Below, piece by piece: positions 9,485 to 19,530 of a stretch of DNA of 64,000 nucleotides. The DNA is from JAIBBG01 sp043748015 (GTDB taxonomy: Bacteria; Bacteroidota; Bacteroidia; Flavobacteriales_D; Sanyastnellaceae), in the NCBI GenBank assembly GCA_043748015.1, contig JAYTOA010000182.1:1-64000 (forward strand), read 5' to 3'. The translations under genes and the position numbers were made by a program. The notes beneath the pieces are model-generated. The model was not told the DNA's origin. It worked only from the letters and a program-made list of their open reading frames with translations, and searched no databases. Every line of letters starts with the position of its first letter. Position 1 is the stretch's first letter.

Positions 9485-10987
9485 TTGCGCGTCCATTCAA
9501 TACAGATAACTGTGAATCATCCATCCATTGATATTTCAAAACCAGTAAGTCCTGAAGATTTTATTCGTGACTTAAACTCCGGTATAACTTTGCAACTCGC
9601 ATCCGACGCGATTGCGCTTATTCAGAAAAGTCGCGATTTCCTCGACAAAAAAACTGCAGGACATGATTCGCCGATCTATGGTGTGAATACAGGTTTTGGT
9701 TCTTTGTGCAATACCGTGATCGACAACAAAGATCTAAGCACTCTACAAAGCAATTTGCTGCTTTCGCATGCATGTGGTGCCGGCGAAGAAGTGCCACAGG
9801 ATATTGTCCGTTTGATGTTATTGCTCAAAATCCGAGGACTTAGTTATGGCAATAGTGGCGTTCAGCTTGAGACAGTGCAGCGACTTATCGATTTTTTCAA
9901 TTTGAAAATTACTCCTGTAGTTTATCAGCAAGGATCACTTGGTGCGAGTGGTGATCTCGCTCCATTGGCTCATCTCAGTTTACCATTGATTGGAGAAGGC
10001 GAAGTTTATTTTGAAGGAGTGAAAATGAAGTCTTCAGATGCGTTGGCAAAATGCAATCTGTCTCCATTGAACCTAAAAAGTAAAGAAGGATTGGCGCTGA
10101 TCAATGGAACGCAGTTTATGAGTGCTTATGCGACTTGGTGTGTAGTGAACGCAAATAAGATCAATGAAAAAGCAGCATTGATTGGCGCGATGTCATTGGA
10201 TGCTTTTGATGGAAGAGCAGAACCTTTTGACGATGCAATTCATGCAACTCGTCCGCATGTTGGACAAAGAAAATTTGCAGGCATGATGCGTCTCAATCTG
10301 GATGGAAGTGAAATCATTTCGAGAAAAAAAGAACATGTGCAGGATCCATATAGTTTTCGTTGCATGCCGCAAGTGCATGGAGCAAGCATGGATGTCATCA
10401 AATATGTCTACGACATTGTTTCGATTGAAATCAATTCTGTGACAGACAATCCTGTGATCATTCCCGACGAAGACAAAGTAATTTCTGGTGGAAATTTTCA
10501 TGGACAACCGCTCGCGTTGGCTCTCGATTTTCTTGCAATTGCATTGGCTGAACTGGGAAGCATTTCCGAAAGAAGAACATACAAATTGATAAGTGGTCAG
10601 CGAGGTTTGCCTCCATACTTATCAAAATCACCGGGATTAAATAGTGGATTTATGATTCCTCAATACACCGCAGCGAGTATTGTTTCACAAAACAAACAAC
10701 TATGTACTCCCGCGAGCATTGATACAATCGATAGCAGCAATGGCCAAGAAGACCACGTGAGCATGGGAGCAAATGCGGCTACGAAATGTTTTCGTGTAGT
10801 AGAAAACCTGCGCAGCATTATGGCGATAGAAATTTTTACGTCAGCACAGGCACTTGATTTCAGAAGGCCGCTACGAAGTTCCAATGCAGTAGAAACCTTT
10901 CATAAAAAAGTGAGGACGTTGGTTCCCTTTATGGAACAAGACGGGATGATGGCCGATAACATGAAAACATTGCGATCGCTTATTTGA
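9485..10987 (+). CDS. hutH: Histidine ammonia-lyase
   Basis: 500 aa. Deaminates L-histidine to trans-urocanate, the first step of histidine use. The prosthetic MIO group forms from Ala154-Ser155-Gly156 in GSLGASGDLAPLAHLSL. The substrate-selectivity pair Ser94-His95 in LLLSHACG is the histidine-type rather than tyrosine/phenylalanine-type. The rest of the Hut pathway (hutU, hutI, hutG) is not in this window. The frame opens with TTG at 9485; the next alternative is GTG at 9512, so the exact start is unsure. It is convergent with the sugar-transferase gene with only 13 bp between stop codons. Confidence 0.93.
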   Translation: MRVHSIQITVNHPSIDISKPVSPEDFIRDLNSGITLQLASDAIALIQKSRDFLDKKTAGHDSPIYGVNTGFGSLCNTVIDNKDLSTLQSNLLLSHACGAGEEVPQDIVRLMLLLKIRGLSYGNSGVQLETVQRLIDFFNLKITPVVYQQGSLGASGDLAPLAHLSLPLIGEGEVYFEGVKMKSSDALAKCNLSPLNLKSKEGLALINGTQFMSAYATWCVVNANKINEKAALIGAMSLDAFDGRAEPFDDAIHATRPHVGQRKFAGMMRLNLDGSEIISRKKEHVQDPYSFRCMPQVHGASMDVIKYVYDIVSIEINSVTDNPVIIPDEDKVISGGNFHGQPLALALDFLAIALAELGSISERRTYKLISGQRGLPPYLSKSPGLNSGFMIPQYTAASIVSQNKQLCTPASIDTIDSSNGQEDHVSMGANAATKCFRVVENLRSIMAIEIFTSAQALDFRRPLRSSNAVETFHKKVRTLVPFMEQDGMMADNMKTLRSLI

Positions 10988-11000
10988 TCAACGCTTAAAT

Positions 11001-12422
11001 TTATTTACCGGAACCTTTCAACACGATGGCTATGGTGTAAAATAGGATTTTAAAATCCATAGCGAGTGACATATTCTCGATGTAAAGAATATCGTATTTG
11101 AGTCGCTGTACCATCTGATCGACATTCTCTGCATAACCAAATTTCACTTGACCCCAGGATGTAATTCCTGGACGGACGCGATGAAGATGGCTATAGTGCG
11201 GCGCGCGACTTTTGATGAGATCTATGAAATATTTTCTTTCTGGTCTTGGGCCAACCAATGACATATCTCCTTTCAGCACATTGAAAAATTGAGGCAATTC
11301 ATCCATACGCGTTTTGCGCAATAATCTGCCAACACCTGTGACACGCTCATCATGTGTCGAACTGAGCTGTGGCCCATCTTTCTCCGCATCATGCACCATC
11401 GTTCTGAATTTATAAATTCTAAACGGCTTGCCGAATTTTCCAATCCGCATCTGAGTAAAAAATACTCCTCCGGAAGATGTAAATGCTATGGCCAAAGAAA
11501 TGATGATGAGAGCCGGCGAAAGGATCAACAAAGCGATGAATGAAACGGCAACATCAATCATCCTCTTGACCGAGAATTGCCATGTGGGCATAATCTCATG
11601 ATTCACCCTAATCAGAGGAACACCATATATGCTGTTCATCTTCACCGATCCACTAAGTATGTCGTACATATCCGGTATAATGTTTACGTTAACTTCAGTT
11701 TCTTCAAGGAGTGAAAGAATACTCTCTAGGTCCTTATGATCTCCGCTCTCCACAGCGATGATCACCTCTTCTACTTTTCTTTCCCTTATCAATTTTGGTA
11801 ATTCATGATACTTACCAAGCAGTGGTATGTGCTTCGTCAAAAGATCGTCTTGTCCATTCACCCTAACAAATCCTTCAAACTTATAACCGGGCGATGTTCT
11901 CATTGATGCTATCTCCTCGTACATGCTCAACGCTTGCGCATTACCACCAACAATGATGGTTTTGAATCCAATTTTTCCACTATGAACAAGAGATACCGTT
12001 CTTGAAGTAAGTATGAACCGTTCAATCAGCGTAAGGGTAAAGTGTGAACAAAAAAGAACAAGCAGCGATTCGTAGTAATTTCTGTAATGCTTTATCTGAT
12101 CATCCAAGAGCAATACAAAAAATATGATCAATACCCCTACCAACGAGGTGATCGTAATTTGTCCGAATTCCTTTAATCTATGTCTTCTGAATATGCGCGA
12201 GTAATGTCCACTTATGTAATACAGCCCAATCCAGAACAACGGAATCAGCAATAATCCAAGGATATAATTGGTATCAAATTCCATCCGCACATTATCGCCA
12301 AATCGCGCGGGTTCGAGATATTTCTTTCTGAACATGTAGAGAATGGTCCACGCACCTGCGGCTGCAAGAAAATCTGCAGTTACGTACTTTGCTATTTGTC
12401 TTGAACTATTCAAAATTCTCAA
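11001..12422 (-). CDS. Undecaprenyl-phosphate sugar phosphotransferase (WcaJ/EpsE type)
   Basis: 473 aa polyprenyl-phosphate hexose-1-phosphate transferase that starts an exopolysaccharide or O-unit on the inner membrane. Four or so N-terminal transmembrane helices are followed by a CoA-binding-like Rossmann domain (about 140-260). The C-terminal bacterial sugar transferase domain (about 280-473) starts with an FSVKRMIDV helix and contains YKFRTM, RKTRMDELPQ and MSLVGPRPE. The specific sugar cannot be told. Downstream on the same strand are no other glycosyltransferases; upstream, 8 bp away, is a lipoprotein gene. It may be an orphan priming enzyme or serve a locus elsewhere. Confidence 0.9.
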   Translation of the reverse strand: MRILNSSRQIAKYVTADFLAAAGAWTILYMFRKKYLEPARFGDNVRMEFDTNYILGLLLIPLFWIGLYYISGHYSRIFRRHRLKEFGQITITSLVGVLIIFFVLLLDDQIKHYRNYYESLLVLFCSHFTLTLIERFILTSRTVSLVHSGKIGFKTIIVGGNAQALSMYEEIASMRTSPGYKFEGFVRVNGQDDLLTKHIPLLGKYHELPKLIRERKVEEVIIAVESGDHKDLESILSLLEETEVNVNIIPDMYDILSGSVKMNSIYGVPLIRVNHEIMPTWQFSVKRMIDVAVSFIALLILSPALIIISLAIAFTSSGGVFFTQMRIGKFGKPFRIYKFRTMVHDAEKDGPQLSSTHDERVTGVGRLLRKTRMDELPQFFNVLKGDMSLVGPRPERKYFIDLIKSRAPHYSHLHRVRPGITSWGQVKFGYAENVDQMVQRLKYDILYIENMSLAMDFKILFYTIAIVLKGSGK

Positions 12423-12430
12423 TCAGAAAT

Positions 12431-13291
12431 TCACCAGTTTACTATTTTGATATTGTCCAGAAACACTACCGGTGAACTTGTTTCATTTGATATGCACTCT
12501 ATATAAAGTCGATGATAATTGGCGTTGGGATTCTCGCCTGCTACAACACCCAGATCAATGTAAATCTTTTTCCATGTCGGAGTTTCACCATTATCTGTTG
12601 TGGTCGGAGTGAGATAGATAACCGGATTTTTGCGTGTATCGCCATTTTCAATTGTGAACATACCCACGATAAACGTGTTATTGCAACTGTAGTTCATTTC
12701 CAGAAAAATTGTATTACCGGCCTGCATGATGATATTGGTGTCATCAATAAAATTCATGTAATTCAATGGTGGAGTAAGTGTGGTCTTACCAAACCTTGCG
12801 CCATCCACGGCCAACGCCGGATTATTGATCACTTCTATAGTAGCGCCGTTATTTGGTCCGGACTGAAAAAAATTACCTCCTTCAAAATCTCTGCTGGCAT
12901 CCACTTGCGCTGCCGAATGATACCGAAACACAGGTGAAATGCGATAAGATTGAAGCGGTTGTAGATCAAGAATTGTATCGTATACAGTATAAAACGGATA
13001 ACGAATACGTGTTGAACCTATGCCGTTGTTCTTAATCCCCGCATAAACAGAATACTTATTTCTTCCGGTTCGCAATACAGGAACTTGTGAAGGCAAATCA
13101 AAAACGCCCTGGATATCATCATTCGCATAATTCCATAATTCAGTAATGGCCGTACTCGATGATCCTTGATTAGAAAGTGGCTGAAAAGAATAAGAGTCAA
13201 TAAATACGAAAGAAGGATCCTGTTCTTTAGGATTCAAAATATTACAACCGGTAAGAATCAACAGAGCAACAGAAAACAAGAGTAGCTTCAT
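12431..13291 (-). CDS. Uncharacterised lipoprotein
   Basis: 286 aa from the ATG at 13291 (seven further codons upstream are open but precede the signal peptide). The N-terminus MKLLLFSVALLILTGC is a clear lipoprotein signal with lipobox LTGC. The body is beta-rich, with a C-terminal half (GNTIFLEMNYSCNNTF, then YIDLGVV and VVFLDNIKIVNW) resembling carbohydrate-binding-like jelly-roll modules. I do not recognise a named family. It precedes the sugar transferase by 8 bp, so co-transcription is likely and a surface or polysaccharide-related role is plausible but unproven. Confidence 0.7.
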   Translation of the reverse strand: MKLLLFSVALLILTGCNILNPKEQDPSFVFIDSYSFQPLSNQGSSSTAITELWNYANDDIQGVFDLPSQVPVLRTGRNKYSVYAGIKNNGIGSTRIRYPFYTVYDTILDLQPLQSYRISPVFRYHSAAQVDASRDFEGGNFFQSGPNNGATIEVINNPALAVDGARFGKTTLTPPLNYMNFIDDTNIIMQAGNTIFLEMNYSCNNTFIVGMFTIENGDTRKNPVIYLTPTTTDNGETPTWKKIYIDLGVVAGENPNANYHRLYIECISNETSSPVVFLDNIKIVNW

Positions 13292-13510
13292 AAAATCAGC
13301 TGATAAGGTCAAAAAAATATAGGTTGGCGAAGGTAATCAAAGCCCCGGTCGGGCATGTTCGTTTAACGCACAAACATTGGATTATTGTTCATACCTGAAT
13401 TTTTGAATGAAATGATTTTACATGGAATGATTTCTTCAAGTCCATCGAGATTGATACTGAATGGTCTAACAAAAAATTCACGTGTAAAATGTTTGAGTTG
13501 AGAGCTCGAC

Positions 13511-14518
13511 TCATTCATCGTCTTCCTGAAGCAAAACGTGTTGACTCATTTTTTCAAGCACCTGAAGAGCTACATCCAAAGCACGTGTGCCGTCCTCAAG
13601 ACTTACCACAGGGAATTTATCTTCGTTTATGCAAGTGGCGAGCGATGCCAATTCATCACGAATCGCATTGGTTTCAGGGATGTCGGGCTTGTCGAAAATA
13701 ATCTCTTTCATTCCTTTGCCAGGGCCGAGATCTATGGTCACCGAAAATGGATCAGGTTCGCCGATCACTTCCTTCATTCGCACTATTTCGGATTCCTTCT
13801 TCAAAAAATCCACGGCGATATAGGCGTCTTTCTGAAAGAAGCGCGATTTGCGCATGGCCTTCAACGATATACGACTGGCTGTGAGATTCGCAACACAACC
13901 ATTGTCAAGTTCTATACGCGCATTTGCGATATCCGGAGTATCACTCAAAACAGAAACGCCACTCGCCGAAATGCGTCGGGCATTGGCTTTTGTCACGGAG
14001 AGAATGATGTCAATGTCGTGAATCATCAAATCAAGCACCACTGAAACATCAGTACCGCGCGGATTAAACTGCGCCAATCGATGTGTTTCAATAAATTTTG
14101 GTTGATGCAGGTATTCTTTTGCAGACACAAATGCGGGATTGAATCTTTCCACGTGACCTACTTGCGCTTTGATTCCGGCTTCCTTCGCAAGCTTGATCAA
14201 TATCCGCGCTTCATCTATAGATGTCGTAACCGGCTTTTCAATGAAAACGTGCTTCAATTTTTTTATCGACGCAACTGCGCACTCAAAATGCTGAGTCGTT
14301 GGAGTGACGATATCCACCACCTCAACTGCTTCGAGCAGCGATTCCATGCTGTGAAATGGCATGAGTCCAAACTGGTCGGCAGCAGATTTTGCGTTGCTGA
14401 TATTGGGATCGAAAAATCCAACAAGTTCATATACCTCAGGCAATTCACGAATGCACTTCATGTGAATTTTGCCCAAATGACCTGCCCCCAAAACACCAAT
14501 TTTCAATGGTTGACTCAT
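13511..14518 (-). CDS. Gfo/Idh/MocA-family NAD(P)-dependent oxidoreductase
   Basis: 335 aa from the ATG at 14518 (MSQPLKIGVLGAGHLGKIH); the longer open frame upstream adds residues with no Rossmann similarity. The N-terminal Rossmann fold has GVLGAGHLGKIH, and EKPVTTSIDEA is the conserved EKP catalytic/nucleotide motif near residue 95. The C-terminal substrate domain has GTDVSVVLDLMIHDID. Family members oxidise or reduce sugars and their derivatives; UDP-sugar dehydrogenases of the WlbA type are one possibility given the nearby sugar transferase. The substrate cannot be assigned from the sequence. Confidence 0.87.
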   Translation of the reverse strand: MSQPLKIGVLGAGHLGKIHMKCIRELPEVYELVGFFDPNISNAKSAADQFGLMPFHSMESLLEAVEVVDIVTPTTQHFECAVASIKKLKHVFIEKPVTTSIDEARILIKLAKEAGIKAQVGHVERFNPAFVSAKEYLHQPKFIETHRLAQFNPRGTDVSVVLDLMIHDIDIILSVTKANARRISASGVSVLSDTPDIANARIELDNGCVANLTASRISLKAMRKSRFFQKDAYIAVDFLKKESEIVRMKEVIGEPDPFSVTIDLGPGKGMKEIIFDKPDIPETNAIRDELASLATCINEDKFPVVSLEDGTRALDVALQVLEKMSQHVLLQEDDE

Positions 14519-14616
14519 GCTACAAAAGTTTAAAGAACTACAGTCTACAATGCATCGTTCATTATTAATTTTCAACATCGAAGGGAGTATGAAGCACATT
14601 TCTAGATTTGAGCATT

Positions 14617-15270
14617 ATGCTTACAGATTCTTACAAACACAAAGGCCTCAGAAATAAACTGGTAGATGAAATAAAACGCATGGGAATTTCTGACCAGCGT
14701 GTGCTAGACGCGATTAACAATGTGCCGCGACATCATTTCCTTTCCAGCGCATTTCTGGAATTTGCATACGAGAACAAAGCTTTTCAAATTGGTGCAGGCC
14801 AAACGATTTCGCATCCCTATACCGTAGCAACACAATCGCAGCTTTTGCAGGTAGAGCCTGGAATGAAAGTTCTGGAGATTGGCACAGGCAGCGGATTTCA
14901 AACTGCGGTTCTTTGTGAGCTAGGCGCTAAAGTGTATTCCATAGAACGCCACAAATTGCTCCATGATAATTCTAAACATCTTTTGACGAAGATGGGATAT
15001 CGTCCTCAATTGGTTTACGGCGATGGTTACAAAGGACTTCCGGCTTTCGCACCTTTTGATCGTGTGATTATTACTTGCGCAATACCTCGCGTTCCTGAGC
15101 AATTGCTTTTGCAGATGAAACCAGGCGGATTACTGGTGATGCCTTTCGGTGAAGGTGAAGTACAACAAATGATGGTGATTCAAGAACTGGAAGACGGCAC
15201 ATTCAAATCAGAACTCCACGGCAATTTCTCGTTCGTGCCTATGCTTGAGAAAAGAAACTCCGTGCATTGA
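14617..15270 (+). CDS. pcm: Protein-L-isoaspartate O-methyltransferase
   Basis: About 217 aa from the ATG at 14617 (a TTG three codons earlier, 14608, is also open). Uses S-adenosylmethionine to methylate isoaspartyl residues and so starts repair of aged proteins; cytoplasmic. It shows VPRHHFL, the substrate loop QIGAGQTISHPYTVA, SAM motif I VLEIGTGSGFQTAVL, and post-I VYSIERH. Length and order match the family. Divergent from the oxidoreductase and convergent with the helicase, 4 bp from its stop. Confidence 0.94.
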   Translation: MLTDSYKHKGLRNKLVDEIKRMGISDQRVLDAINNVPRHHFLSSAFLEFAYENKAFQIGAGQTISHPYTVATQSQLLQVEPGMKVLEIGTGSGFQTAVLCELGAKVYSIERHKLLHDNSKHLLTKMGYRPQLVYGDGYKGLPAFAPFDRVIITCAIPRVPEQLLLQMKPGGLLVMPFGEGEVQQMMVIQELEDGTFKSELHGNFSFVPMLEKRNSVH

Positions 15271-15274
15271 AATT

Positions 15275-17146
15275 TCAATACATGAATTCCCAGGCGGTGC
15301 GATAAGCGTTGATTGATTCTGCGAAAGTCAGAAAATCTGAGTAGAATCGATCGTTGCCCAAAGTTGCGCTATCACCGACAATTACAAGTTTTTTCTTTGC
15401 GCGTGTCATTGCAACATTCATGCGGCGATAATCTTTCAGAAAGCCAATCTCGTTCTTGTCATTGCTACGCACCATGCTGATGTAAATGATATCACGCTCT
15501 TGCCCTTGAAAACTGTCGACGGTGTTTACTGTAACGAAATTCTCAGGTGCGAATTCATTTTGCAACAATTCCACTTGCGCACGATAAGGTGAAATGATAC
15601 CAACGGAATATTTGTGCTCATTTCCTTCAAACATGTGATCGAAGTGTTTTCGAATCAATTGTACTTCTTCCGGATTGCATCGAGATGCGCCTTCATCACC
15701 TGCTTGTTCTTCATAGCTGCAGCCGGCAGTATCCACAAACTCTAATACCTGAGGTGAAAATGGAATGTGCCAATCCCTTACTGTTTCATGGGCTTCTAAT
15801 TTATTATCATAGAATTTCAAATTGGAAAACGACATGATCTGATCGTTCATTCGGTATTGCGTCCTCAAAAGATTGATACGGTCGTGTCTTTTAATTGTCT
15901 TTTCCAACAACGTCACGCTCAATCCTTGTCGATCGGCATCCTGACTCTTAACTGTTGGTGGTAACTGGAATGGATCACCGGCCATCACTACTTTCTCTGC
16001 ACGAAGTATTGGCACCCAGCACGCCGGCTCAATCCCTTGTCCAGCTTCGTCTATTACTACTGTTGCAAATCTTCTGTCTTTTAGATAATCCGAAGTTGAG
16101 CCAATCAAAGTGCAAGCAATCACATTTGCTTCATCCAAAATTTTCTGCACGAGATAATTTTCCAGTTCACGCGCTTCACGATGGATATTTTTCGCTTCGC
16201 TGAAAATCAATTTGCGTTGCTCTGCTTCCTCTCTTCCAAAACTTCTCTTGTACTTCCCTCCCATCTTTCTCAATTCCACAGCGCGTTTTTTCAATTCGCG
16301 AATCTGTTTGAAATCTTTTTCCTTTTGTAAAAGCGCGTCTAACGTCAATGCCGAATTATCCGTTTCCACCTTGGCGAGGTTACCAATTCGTACCACGCGT
16401 AATCCCTTATTGGCAAGACTTCGAGCTAAATGATCGGTGGCTGCATTACTCGGAGCGCACACCAACACCTGCTTTTGATCCTTTGCTATTTCTGCAATCG
16501 ACTCCACCAGCGTTGTTGTTTTTCCTGTTCCCGGAGGACCATGAACTATGGCGAAATCTTCGGCTTCAATGATGGATTGCAACGCTTCATTCTGCGATGC
16601 ATTCAATAGTACAGAACTGCGTAAATTCTGCTTGTGAAAAGTCGGGGTTTTCGCACCGAGAAGAATATCGCGTAATTCTTTCAACCTGCCCTTTTCAACA
16701 TTGATAACCAAGTTCAGTGCTTTGAACATTTCATCGTAAGTACGTGTATCAAAAAGCAAATTGACGCCCAATCTTCCTTCGTCAATCCAATCGGGTAGTT
16801 CATCCAGAAAAAAACTGATCTTCATTCGCTGATCATCCACATATCCGATAGTACCATTCACTGAAGCATTGTCGTTTCCCTCTGCAGCCGTGAACATACT
16901 GACCGGCGCTGCACTTTGAAATTTATGATCGAGCTTATCTCCGGGATTTCGCTCGACAACAATGAATGGATATGCACCCAAGCCAAAACCTGTCTCAACA
17001 ATTTTTAGAGGAAACCATGTGATGCCATTTCGCTTGCGCTCACCAATGTTTGATTTCTTCAGCCATTCATTGTGAATTGCATAATCCTCTGATTGTTCGA
17101 TGCGTAGTACACGCGCAAGTTTTCCTAATTCCTCTATTGGATCCAT
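15275..17146 (-). CDS. DNA2/NAM7-type superfamily 1 helicase (IGHMBP2-like)
   Basis: 623 aa ATP-dependent nucleic-acid helicase of the SF1B Upf1/IGHMBP2 group. An N-terminal beta-barrel (about 1-170) is followed by the Q-motif region NASQNEAL, Walker [11 protein letters not shown] near 205, motif II IDEAGQGIEPA, motif III GDPFQLPPT, motif IV-like LLRTQYRMN, motif V TVDSFQGQERDII and motif VI RRMNVAMTRAKKKL. The full set is intact. Bacterial members are widespread in Bacteroidota and their role (RNA or DNA) is not settled. A terminator lies between it and the upstream type B cargo gene, so it has its own promoter. Confidence 0.9.
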   Translation of the reverse strand: MDPIEELGKLARVLRIEQSEDYAIHNEWLKKSNIGERKRNGITWFPLKIVETGFGLGAYPFIVVERNPGDKLDHKFQSAAPVSMFTAAEGNDNASVNGTIGYVDDQRMKISFFLDELPDWIDEGRLGVNLLFDTRTYDEMFKALNLVINVEKGRLKELRDILLGAKTPTFHKQNLRSSVLLNASQNEALQSIIEAEDFAIVHGPPGTGKTTTLVESIAEIAKDQKQVLVCAPSNAATDHLARSLANKGLRVVRIGNLAKVETDNSALTLDALLQKEKDFKQIRELKKRAVELRKMGGKYKRSFGREEAEQRKLIFSEAKNIHREARELENYLVQKILDEANVIACTLIGSTSDYLKDRRFATVVIDEAGQGIEPACWVPILRAEKVVMAGDPFQLPPTVKSQDADRQGLSVTLLEKTIKRHDRINLLRTQYRMNDQIMSFSNLKFYDNKLEAHETVRDWHIPFSPQVLEFVDTAGCSYEEQAGDEGASRCNPEEVQLIRKHFDHMFEGNEHKYSVGIISPYRAQVELLQNEFAPENFVTVNTVDSFQGQERDIIYISMVRSNDKNEIGFLKDYRRMNVAMTRAKKKLVIVGDSATLGNDRFYSDFLTFAESINAYRTAWEFMY

Positions 17147-17170
17147 TCAATACTAAAATAGAGTGCAAAT

Positions 17171-17199
17171 AAAACGGCCCCACTTCAATGTGAGGCCGT
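17171..17199 (-). terminator. Intrinsic terminator after the T9SS type B cargo gene
   Basis: Minus strand: 10-bp stem ACGGCCTCAC / GTGGGGCCGT (one T-G pair), 6-nt loop, followed by TTTTATTT. It starts about 20 nt past the stop of the cargo gene. Confidence 0.82.
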
Positions 17200-17221
17200 A
17201 ATAATTTTATTAAAGTGCTTA

Positions 17222-19522
17222 TCAGTCTCTTAAGATGGTCACGTGGCCATCATAATATTTCATTCCTTTTATTTCGTTCACCCCTAGTATGTAGTAGTAA
17301 GTGCCGTCAGGAACATCTTCTGCAGACCAGCTATTCCTATAGTTCTTATTTTCATAAAGCAGATTACCCCAACGATTGTATACTTGAAGCGTACTGTTTG
17401 GAAAATCTTCAATACCCTTGATTTGAAAGAAATTATTTCCGTCAATGCCATTCGGTGTAAATACATTTGGTATGAGTATGGCACATGGCTTAATGATTAC
17501 GCGATAAGGCGTTGATGACATGAAGTTGCACACAGGTTCAAAAACATTCACGTAGTAATATCCACTCAATACATCAGAATGTGAACCATTATTATTTGTC
17601 TCCAACTGGGTGTACAACGTGTCATTCGATGAGTAGTACCAAACATAATTGTTAGAGCTCGTCGCACCAGGTGCGAATAGATCATAAGTCACACCTGCGC
17701 AAGGCTCAATTGTATCAAGCGGAGCGAAAGCTGGATGAGGCGGAACAATTGCCAACAGTGTATCCCTAACTATACAATTCGGATCGTCTTGAGGATATAC
17801 GCTGAAGACAAACTCCTGCGTTTCGTTGAAAGCATTGGCCAGAATTTGGGCGCTTGGTATATTTGGATTTGCAAGAAAATTTGCCGGACTCCATGAATAA
17901 ATATAAGTGATGCCTGGTCCGGGATTGGTCACAGACCCACCAATTTGCGTTTGTTCTCCACAATAATTCACATTGCCGGTAATGAGTGGAATTGGTCCTG
18001 CATAGGCTAATACTGAGATATTATCTGTGTAAGTACAACCGAAATCATCAATGGCGGTGTAGGTATATGTATAATTCCCTGCTGATGTTGCAGCGTATGT
18101 TGCGCTATCTGCGCTTGCGTTCATCGACACCAAAAAAGGTCCTGAGATAAAGCTGGAATCGGCTCCAATACCAATACTCGGTGTGAATGAAATCAAATCC
18201 GGATACAAATTCGCTGCAAATTGTACTGACCAATCGAAGATGAAACCGTTGTCAGAGGACCACAAATCACATATTTCCACAATCCATTCACCGTTCAAAG
18301 CGCAGCCAATCAAATTTGAAAAGGGTTGAACACTTTGGTAGGTACCTGAAGGTAAAGTTGCGCCGGCGTTGGCTGACCATGTTCCATTGGTTGCTGTTGG
18401 CGACCAGAAATAATCATATCCAATACCGGGATTCAAATCCGAATCAATGTCGATTGGTTCGCCAAGTAGTGTTCCGCCACCTCCCTGGTTATGCACCAAT
18501 AACGAATTTCCATTTGGACAAATAAACTTGATGGTGATATCACCCATGAAAGAATGCTCGAAATTGATGAAAAAATTAACAATATCCGCTTCACTTTGTA
18601 TAGTTGCTCCAGGTGAAAAACCACCGAATGTCAGTGTATCAGAAAAACAAGCGCTTTGATCGTCCGGAATAAATAGTGCACCTCCAAAGTTGGCTGTAGG
18701 CATATCGGTCCATAACACAGGCGCTGCATTGCCTACAACATGATATTCTTGTCCAACGCATACTGTGTAATCATCAGAAGCAAAAGTAAAATCGGGAGTG
18801 GTTGAGACATAAACCAACTTATCCGGAAGATTTCCATTGCTGCATTCATTATCATCAGTAAGCGACAATTGAATAACGTACGCACCGGCTTCACTGAAAG
18901 AGTGAGAAACGACAGGCCAACTGCTGCTGTTAGTAGTTCCATCATCAAAATTCCATGTGAAAGAGGCTAATGTCATTCCCTCAGCAAAAGTTGATGAATC
19001 ACCGCTAAAATCAACAGATTCACCAACACAAATCCTTATTGGATTCTCTTCTGTTTCATCAGAGGTAATTATTGCATATGGTCGTGCACATGGGGTTGCG
19101 CATGAAATCTGGGCTCCAAAATTCCCAACTTCTGCATCGTCGTTTGAAACAAACACCAACGTAAGACATCCTGCAGGATTCGTTGAAGTAATATCAAGTC
19201 CTTGAATCTCTGTTCCGGTAAATGTGCCCAATGAAGGTGCGCTGGTGCTGTTGCCATCGTAAATAGTCAATTCGTCGCCATTGCCCAAATCAAATACAAC
19301 AAAATAGAGACTTATCAGATTCTCATCTGAACCGTCCTGACAAATTGTACTTTGTAAATTCTGACTGGGTGAATAATCCGATGCACTTAAACCATTGTCA
19401 ACAATGAAACCGACACAAGCCGTAACGTTAGTGCCAATGGCGTTTTCCTGCGCCATACTGCCCAACAAAGAAGTGCTGAACAATAAAGCCATCAAATATT
19501 TTGCAAGTTTAAACTTCTTCAT
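17222..19522 (-). CDS. Large secreted protein with PKD and P-domain-like modules and T9SS type B sorting domain
   Basis: 766 aa. A signal peptide (about 1-24, ending near GSMAQ) is followed by a CUB-like region (about 35-140), a PKD domain (about 145-240, with FTWNFDDGTTN and VSHSFSEAGAYVIQLSLTD) and a proprotein-convertase P-domain-like module (about 290-455, with SFMGDITIKFICPNG and NGEWIVEICDLW). A second Ig-like stretch leads to the C-terminal gliding/type B sorting domain: NVFTPNGIDGNN, LQVYNRWGNLLYEN, VPDGTYYYIL and VTILRD at the end. This is a cargo of the type IX secretion system, likely surface-attached or released; adhesion is a fair guess but no enzyme domain is seen. A small secreted protein gene lies 8 bp upstream in the same operon. 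Confidence 0.9.
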   Translation of the reverse strand: MKKFKLAKYLMALLFSTSLLGSMAQENAIGTNVTACVGFIVDNGLSASDYSPSQNLQSTICQDGSDENLISLYFVVFDLGNGDELTIYDGNSTSAPSLGTFTGTEIQGLDITSTNPAGCLTLVFVSNDDAEVGNFGAQISCATPCARPYAIITSDETEENPIRICVGESVDFSGDSSTFAEGMTLASFTWNFDDGTTNSSSWPVVSHSFSEAGAYVIQLSLTDDNECSNGNLPDKLVYVSTTPDFTFASDDYTVCVGQEYHVVGNAAPVLWTDMPTANFGGALFIPDDQSACFSDTLTFGGFSPGATIQSEADIVNFFINFEHSFMGDITIKFICPNGNSLLVHNQGGGGTLLGEPIDIDSDLNPGIGYDYFWSPTATNGTWSANAGATLPSGTYQSVQPFSNLIGCALNGEWIVEICDLWSSDNGFIFDWSVQFAANLYPDLISFTPSIGIGADSSFISGPFLVSMNASADSATYAATSAGNYTYTYTAIDDFGCTYTDNISVLAYAGPIPLITGNVNYCGEQTQIGGSVTNPGPGITYIYSWSPANFLANPNIPSAQILANAFNETQEFVFSVYPQDDPNCIVRDTLLAIVPPHPAFAPLDTIEPCAGVTYDLFAPGATSSNNYVWYYSSNDTLYTQLETNNNGSHSDVLSGYYYVNVFEPVCNFMSSTPYRVIIKPCAILIPNVFTPNGIDGNNFFQIKGIEDFPNSTLQVYNRWGNLLYENKNYRNSWSAEDVPDGTYYYILGVNEIKGMKYYDGHVTILRD

Positions 19523-19530
19523 ATTTCTAC